Shown here one piece after another: positions 6,756-9,090 of a stretch of DNA of 9,090 nucleotides. Where the stretch lies: NCBI GenBank assembly GCA_025450355.1, contig JANWHR010000060.1, forward strand, positions 1-9,090, written 5' to 3'. Position 1 is the stretch's first letter, and the number at the start of each line of letters is the position of its first letter. This DNA comes from Micropepsaceae bacterium. GTDB lineage: Bacteria > Pseudomonadota > Alphaproteobacteria > Micropepsales > Micropepsaceae. Below the pieces are notes generated by a model. It worked only from the letters and a program-made list of their open reading frames with translations, did not search any database and had not been told where the DNA came from. The position numbers and the translations under genes are program-made.

Positions 6756-6784
6756 CTTATAGGGTCAGGTTCGGGTCCGCGCAA
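6756..6784 (-). promoter_or_regulatory. Candidate pyrB promoter giving a near-leaderless mRNA
   Basis: On the minus strand TTGCGC (6784-6779) and TATAAG (6761-6756) are spaced by exactly 17 bases. Only 9 bases separate the -10 box from the pyrB ATG at 6746, so transcription would begin about 1-4 bases before the start codon. That agrees with the missing ribosome site. Confidence 0.45.
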
Positions 6785-6827
6785 AAGAATCCCGGTCATC
6801 GGCGGCAGTAATCCAGAAGATTGTTGC

Positions 6828-7280
6828 ATGGCAGACACGAGATTGAGCCGGAGCGGCGAAAGGACGTGCAGGTTTTGCGCGATCGCCGCCGGGAATGAGA
6901 AAGCCTTCCTGGTTTTCCGGGATGCGCATTGCGCCGCGTTCCTGGATTACCGCCCGCTGGCTTTGGGGCACGTGCTGCTGGTTCCGGTCGGGCATTACGG
7001 TGATCTTTCCGATCTGCCGGATGCGGTGATCAGGGAACTGGCCGTTCGGGTGAAGCTGCTTTCCACGGCGGTGATTGCGGCCATGCGAGCCGACGGCAGC
7101 TTTGTGGCATTGAATAACCGCATCAGCCAGAGCGTGGCCCATGTCCACTTCCATATCGTGCCACGCCACAAGGGCGACGGCCTTTTCGCGCACAGGCTGA
7201 TCTGGAAGCGCGTGACTTATCGAGATGACGCCCAACGCGAAGAAATCGCCGCCAGGATCCGGCGCGCGATTCCCGGTTAG
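6828..7280 (+). CDS. HIT-family protein
   Basis: A 150-residue histidine-triad protein with the catalytic HVHFHIVP at 105-112, preceded by the usual hydrophobic HVLLVPVGHY (48-57) and N-terminal Cys14/Cys17 (CRFC) of the zinc-bearing subgroup. HIT proteins are small cytoplasmic nucleotide hydrolases or transferases (AMP-amide, dinucleoside polyphosphate and related substrates); the exact substrate here is unknown. The frame is open far upstream, but that part is the reverse strand of pyrB; ATG 6828, just after a weak AGAAGA, starts the conserved domain with a normal length. It is divergent from pyrB across 81 bases and overlaps the ruvX stop tail to tail. Confidence 0.92.
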   Translation: MADTRLSRSGERTCRFCAIAAGNEKAFLVFRDAHCAAFLDYRPLALGHVLLVPVGHYGDLSDLPDAVIRELAVRVKLLSTAVIAAMRADGSFVALNNRISQSVAHVHFHIVPRHKGDGLFAHRLIWKRVTYRDDAQREEIAARIRRAIPG

Positions 7281-7750
7281 GGCTGGCGCAATTGGGCCAG
7301 CCGGTCCAGCGCGCCCTGCAGCACCCAGGCTGCGGCCATTTTGTCCACCACTTCGCGGCGCCGGCGGCGCGACGCATCGGCATCGAGCAGTGTCCTGGTC
7401 ACCGCCGCGGTGGAAAGCCGCTCGTCCACCAGCACCAGCGGATAATTGTTGTCGCCGGCAAAATTTCGGGCGAAAGCCTGGGCCGACTGCGCCGATGGGC
7501 CGGCCGAACCGTCCATATTTAGGGGGACGCCGACAATCAGCGCGCCCACGCCATGTTCGGCCATCAGCGACCGGAGCAGCAAAGCGTCTTTGCTGAATTT
7601 TCCCCGCTTTAATGTGGCAAGCGGGGTGGCGACGGTTTGCAGCGTATCGCTGAGGGCGAGACCGATCGTCTTTTCGCCGAGATCGAGGCCGAGCAGCCGT
7701 TGCCCCGGCGCGACCATTTGCGCAAGCTCCTCCAGGTTGATGATGGTCAT
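7277..7750 (-). CDS. ruvX: RuvX/YqgF, 16S rRNA-processing RNase H-fold nuclease
   Basis: A 157-residue RNase H-fold protein. In E. coli YqgF is needed for 16S rRNA 5' end maturation; the name reflects an older proposal as a Holliday junction resolvase. Conserved acidic positions are visible: Asp23 in GLDLGEKTIGLALSD (21-35), Glu110 in VDERLST (108-114) and Asp136 in VVDKMAAAWVLQ (134-145). GVPLNMDGSAG (74-84) is the expected loop. The frame extends to 7828, but those extra residues are translated palindromic repeat, so ATG 7750 is chosen; its ribosome site is weak. The stop TAA at 7279-7277 overlaps the HIT stop TAG at 7278-7280 by the four bases TTAG. No separate terminator fits between the two convergent genes. 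Confidence 0.95.
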   Translation of the reverse strand: MTIINLEELAQMVAPGQRLLGLDLGEKTIGLALSDTLQTVATPLATLKRGKFSKDALLLRSLMAEHGVGALIVGVPLNMDGSAGPSAQSAQAFARNFAGDNNYPLVLVDERLSTAAVTRTLLDADASRRRRREVVDKMAAAWVLQGALDRLAQLRQP

Positions 7751-7757
7751 TCTAAAG

Positions 7758-7822
7758 CATTTTCCGCCGAAGCATGTCCCCGACCCCGATCGGGGGTGAT
7801 TGCCGGTTCGGCGCAGAAAATG
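7758..7822. repeat. Long hairpin, first half of the ruvX-gatC palindromic repeat
   Basis: CATTTTC (7758-7764) pairs with GAAAATG (7816-7822), and CGCCGAA (7765-7771) with TTCGGCG (7807-7813), with a 2-base bulge. The interior holds the perfect 12-base palindrome CCCCGATCGGGG (7784-7795). The outline GCATTTTC...GAAAATGCG followed by a second palindrome resembles an intergenic repeat I recall from many Hyphomicrobiales genomes. Confidence 0.65.
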
Positions 7823-7830
7823 CGCCACAT

Positions 7831-7880
7831 TCAGAAACCAAAGCGCGTTTCTGATTCAAAGAGGTTGAAACGCGCTTTGG
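7831..7880. repeat. Overlapping alternative hairpins, second half of the repeat
   Basis: A perfect 14-bp inverted repeat pairs 7838-7851 (CCAAAGCGCGTTTC) with 7867-7880 around a 15-base loop. A second stem, TCAGAAAC (7831-7838) with GTTTCTGA (7847-7854), uses part of the same left arm, so the two cannot form together. No T-tract follows on either strand, so it is not a simple intrinsic terminator. Confidence 0.65.
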
Positions 7881-7881
7881 C

Positions 7882-7910
7882 TTGCCGATTCGCGGGTCCG
7901 TTGCTAGCAA
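7882..7910 (+). promoter_or_regulatory. Candidate gatCA promoter
   Basis: TTGCCG (7882-7887) and TAGCAA (7905-7910) are spaced by 17 bases upstream of gatC. The -10 box is poor and lies in the palindrome TTGCTAGCAA (7901-7910). It is the best candidate in the short stretch between the repeat and gatC. Confidence 0.25.
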
Positions 7911-7937
7911 CATCATGCTGCTCTACCCGAGGCCCAC

Positions 7938-8225
7938 ATGTCCGTCGATAGCAAGACCGTGAGGCGGATCGCCAGGCTTGCCCGCATCGCGCTGGATGAT
8001 GAACAGGCTGTGGCGATGGAACAGGAACTCAACGCGCTGCTTGCCTGGGTGGAACAGCTTTCCGAAGTGAATGTCGATGGCGTGCCGCCAATGACCAGCG
8101 TGGTGGAACAGACGCTAAAAATGCGCACCGATGTGGTGAGTGATGGTGGCTGCCCCGATGATGTGCTGCGCAATGCGCCGCTTTCCGAAGGCGGGTTTTT
8201 TCTCGTGCCCAAAGTGGTCGAGTGA
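7938..8225 (+). CDS. gatC: Asp/Glu-tRNA(Asn/Gln) amidotransferase subunit C
   Basis: A 95-residue GatC, the small subunit that wraps between GatA and GatB and stabilises the complex that amidates misacylated Glu-tRNA(Gln) or Asp-tRNA(Asn). The family features are clear: the helical start DSKTVRRIARLARIAL, a central LLAWVEQLSEVNVDGVPPM, then LKMRTDVVSDG and the C-terminal NAPLSEGGFFLVPKVVE. ATG 7938 is preceded by CGAGG with normal spacing. Its TGA at 8223-8225 overlaps the gatA ATG by one base, so the two subunits are coupled. Confidence 0.97.
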   Translation: MSVDSKTVRRIARLARIALDDEQAVAMEQELNALLAWVEQLSEVNVDGVPPMTSVVEQTLKMRTDVVSDGGCPDDVLRNAPLSEGGFFLVPKVVE

Positions 8226-9090
8226 TGGCGCCAGCGTCCGATCCCACGCAGTTCACGCTCGCCGAAGCGCGTGAATCGCTGCTCGCCAAACGGCTCTCGG
8301 CGCGCGAGCTGATTGACGCGCATGTGCAGGCGATCGCTTCGGCCCGCAGGCTGAATGCCTTCATCACCGAAGCCGCGGAGCATGCGGTTGTGCAGGCGGA
8401 GGACTCAGACCGCAGGTATGCGGCCGGTGACGTACGTCCGCTGGAAGGCATTCCGCTCGCCATCAAGGATCTGTTCTGTACCGCGAACGTGCGCACCACC
8501 GCAGCCAGCCGGATGCGGGAAAATTTCATCCCGCCCTATGAATCGACCGTGACGCGCAATCTCTGGAATGCGGGCGCGGTTCTGCTGGGCAAAACAAATC
8601 TTGACGAATTCGCAATGGGCTCATCGAACGAAACCTCTTATTTCGGCCCGGTGGTCAATCCGTGGCGCGCACGTGGCCGCAACGATGATCTGGTGCCGGG
8701 AGGATCATCCGGCGGTTCGGCGGCGGCCGTTGCCGCGCGGCTTGCGCCGGCTGCAATCGGTACCGATACTGGCGGTTCGATCCGCCAGCCCGCCGCGGTG
8801 ACGGGCATTGTCGGCATGAAGCCGACCTATGGCCGCTGTTCACGCTGGGGCATTGTGGCCTTTGCCTCCTCGCTGGACCAGGCGGGGCCGATGACCCGGA
8901 CGGTGCGTGATGCGGCAATCATGCTTCGGGTAATGGCGAGCCGGGACCCGATGGATTCGACCAGCGTGGACGCGCCCGTGCCCGATTATGAAGACGGACT
9001 TGATTCCGGCGTGAAGGCGCTGCGGATCGGCATTCCGAAAGAGTACCGCATCGCGGGGGCGGCGCCGGAAATCGATGCGCTGTGGTCGCG
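8225..9090 (+). CDS. gatA: Asp/Glu-tRNA(Asn/Gln) amidotransferase subunit A (partial)
   Basis: The first 288 codons of GatA, open at the window end; full GatA is usually near 490 residues. It releases ammonia from glutamine for transfer to the tRNA-bound acid on GatB. The amidase-signature triad is complete: Lys81 (AIKDLF), cis-Ser161 in GGSSGGS (159-165) and nucleophile Ser185 in TDTGGSIRQPA (180-190). Other conserved stretches are LLGKTNLDEFAMGSSNETS (120-138) and GMKPTYGRCSRWGI (197-210). The start overlaps the gatC stop (TGATG). gatB would be expected downstream or elsewhere. Its motifs give an internal control for the broken amidase at 1693-3294, which belongs to the same superfamily but is an exported enzyme of a different subgroup. 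Confidence 0.97.
   Translation, partial: MAPASDPTQFTLAEARESLLAKRLSARELIDAHVQAIASARRLNAFITEAAEHAVVQAEDSDRRYAAGDVRPLEGIPLAIKDLFCTANVRTTAASRMRENFIPPYESTVTRNLWNAGAVLLGKTNLDEFAMGSSNETSYFGPVVNPWRARGRNDDLVPGGSSGGSAAAVAARLAPAAIGTDTGGSIRQPAAVTGIVGMKPTYGRCSRWGIVAFASSLDQAGPMTRTVRDAAIMLRVMASRDPMDSTSVDAPVPDYEDGLDSGVKALRIGIPKEYRIAGAAPEIDALWS

Noticed and set aside
5496..6827. Long N-terminal extension of the HIT protein
   Set aside because: The frame is open by chance across the reverse strand of pyrB. The extension has no family similarity, and ATG 6828 gives a normal HIT length.
7751..7828. 26-residue N-terminal extension of RuvX
   Set aside because: The extra codons are the translated palindromic repeat. 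The conserved protein begins near ATG 7750.
7838..7880. Intrinsic terminator between ruvX and gatC
   Set aside because: The 14-bp stem is strong, but neither strand has a following T-tract, and the flanking genes diverge, so no transcript needs to end there.

Overview
The window is GC-rich, densely coded chromosomal DNA, most probably from an alphaproteobacterium. The gene order ruvX - pyrB - plsY - dprA is a familiar alphaproteobacterial core arrangement, and the spacers hold palindromic repeats of the kind I associate with Hyphomicrobiales and related orders. I cannot name a genus. No rRNA, tRNA, CRISPR array, insertion sequence or phage gene was seen. No spacer exceeds about 245 bases.

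Layout. (1) 1-345, minus: the N-terminal part of the cobalt transporter component CbiM, cut by the window edge. (2) 346-581: a divergent control region with several dyads. (3) 582-1655, plus: an ornithine cyclodeaminase/mu-crystallin family oxidoreductase. (4) 1693-3294, minus: an exported amidase-signature protein broken by one in-frame TAA at 2359-2361. (5) 3388-6746, minus: dprA, plsY and pyrB. plsY and dprA overlap by ATGA and are translationally coupled. pyrB is separated from plsY by a 243-base spacer filled by a paired palindromic repeat. (6) 6828-7280, plus: a HIT-family protein, divergent from pyrB and overlapping ruvX by 4 bases tail to tail. (7) 7277-7750, minus: ruvX. (8) 7751-7937: a second palindromic repeat. 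(9) 7938-9090, plus: gatC and gatA, overlapping by 1 base; gatA runs off the window.

How the genes work together. GatC and GatA are two of the three subunits of the tRNA-dependent amidotransferase that makes Gln-tRNA(Gln) and/or Asn-tRNA(Asn). RuvX/YqgF acts in 16S rRNA 5' maturation and perhaps recombination. PyrB makes carbamoyl-aspartate for pyrimidines, PlsY starts phospholipid synthesis, and DprA loads RecA on incoming single-stranded DNA. These are core genes. The 582-3294 stretch (oxidoreductase plus dead amidase) is accessory and sits where topA would often follow dprA.

The most interesting item is PyrB. It is about 457 residues long, and after a complete catalytic chain it carries a four-cysteine module whose spacing matches the zinc domain of the E. 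coli regulatory chain PyrI, without PyrI's nucleotide-binding domain. The pyrC gene often found next to alphaproteobacterial pyrB is absent here, with the repeat in its place. Other points are a possible leaderless pyrB mRNA, a plsY Shine-Dalgarno inside a repeat hairpin, and the nonsense-interrupted amidase. I found no convincing new defence or mobile system.
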